A stretch of 5,618 nucleotides of DNA from Herminiimonas sp. (GTDB lineage: Bacteria > Pseudomonadota > Gammaproteobacteria > Burkholderiales > Burkholderiaceae), in assembly GCA_014377155.1 (NCBI GenBank), contig JACMQD010000521.1, positions 1 to 5,618 on the forward strand, written 5' to 3'. A model generated the notes under the pieces. It had not been told where the DNA came from. It did not search any database and saw nothing but the letters and a program-made list of their open reading frames with translations. Position numbers and translations under genes: made by a program. Shown piece by piece: positions 5,567 through 5,618 of this stretch (within the stretch, counting starts at the first letter, position 1; each line of letters begins with the position of its first letter).

Positions 5567-5618
5567 AGTTCGGCAGGCGTTCGCTGATTGCGCTGACACT
5601 GGTGCTGCCCTTAGCCAC
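5563..5618 (+). CDS. Start of an exported protein, truncated by the right edge
   Basis: Only 18 full codons are visible, reading MKFGRRSLIALTLVLPLA. The basic start with Arg5-Arg6 followed by a strongly hydrophobic stretch is a Sec-type signal peptide or membrane anchor; a lipobox cannot be excluded because the cleavage region is outside the window. The ATG overlaps the methyltransferase stop as ATGA (5563-5566), so it belongs to the same translationally coupled operon. In related clusters a small exported chalcone-isomerase-like or DUF3833-type protein often follows, but nothing in these residues proves that. Confidence 0.65.
   Translation, partial: MKFGRRSLIALTLVLPLA

Noticed and set aside
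1..5618. CRISPR arrays, tRNA or rRNA genes, insertion sequences, attachment sites
   Set aside because: Reading both strands shows no regularly spaced repeats, cloverleaf or rRNA-like sequence, transposase-like protein or terminal repeats; the window is fully explained by ordinary genes and two short gaps.

Overview
The window looks like chromosomal DNA of a proteobacterium, most likely a betaproteobacterium of the order Burkholderiales (perhaps Oxalobacteraceae). This rests on moderately high GC with strong G/C third-position preference, on FolE2 and DUF1365/Cfa-like proteins of proteobacterial type, and on the gene set. The lineage is an inference from protein style and has not been searched.

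Layout: (1) Positions 1-399, minus strand, hold the first 133 codons of an FeS-BCP/CryB-type prokaryotic (6-4) photolyase-cryptochrome. The gene runs off the left edge. (2) Positions 400-574 are an AT-rich divergent promoter region with a CRP-like palindrome. (3) On the plus strand, an exported Cys-type glutathione peroxidase (575-1144) is followed after 28 nt by the GTP cyclohydrolase IB gene folE2 (1173-1982). (4) A 229-nt gap (1983-2211) contains two strong inverted repeats and probably a new promoter. (5) A tight plus-strand operon follows: FAD-dependent amine-oxidase-like protein (2212-3522), DUF1365 protein (3534-4328), Cfa-family SAM methyltransferase (4325-5566), and the start of an exported protein (5563 to the right edge). 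The last two junctions are 4-nt ATGA overlaps.

How the genes may work together: the COG2907 flavoprotein, DUF1365 and Cfa-like trio is a recurrent proteobacterial lipid-modification cassette. It is known from RpoE-ChrR singlet-oxygen regulons and, with cryB and folE, from LitR-type light-induced regulons. Here it lies beside a photolyase, an exported peroxidase and a pterin/folate enzyme. That suggests a light or photo-oxidative stress island covering DNA repair, peroxide removal and membrane-lipid methylation. The Cfa-like enzyme has replaced two of the five residues that hold bicarbonate in E. coli Cfa, so it probably does not make ordinary cyclopropane rings. A methylated or furan fatty acid type of product is more likely. 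No regulator gene lies in the window, so the regulatory model is inference.
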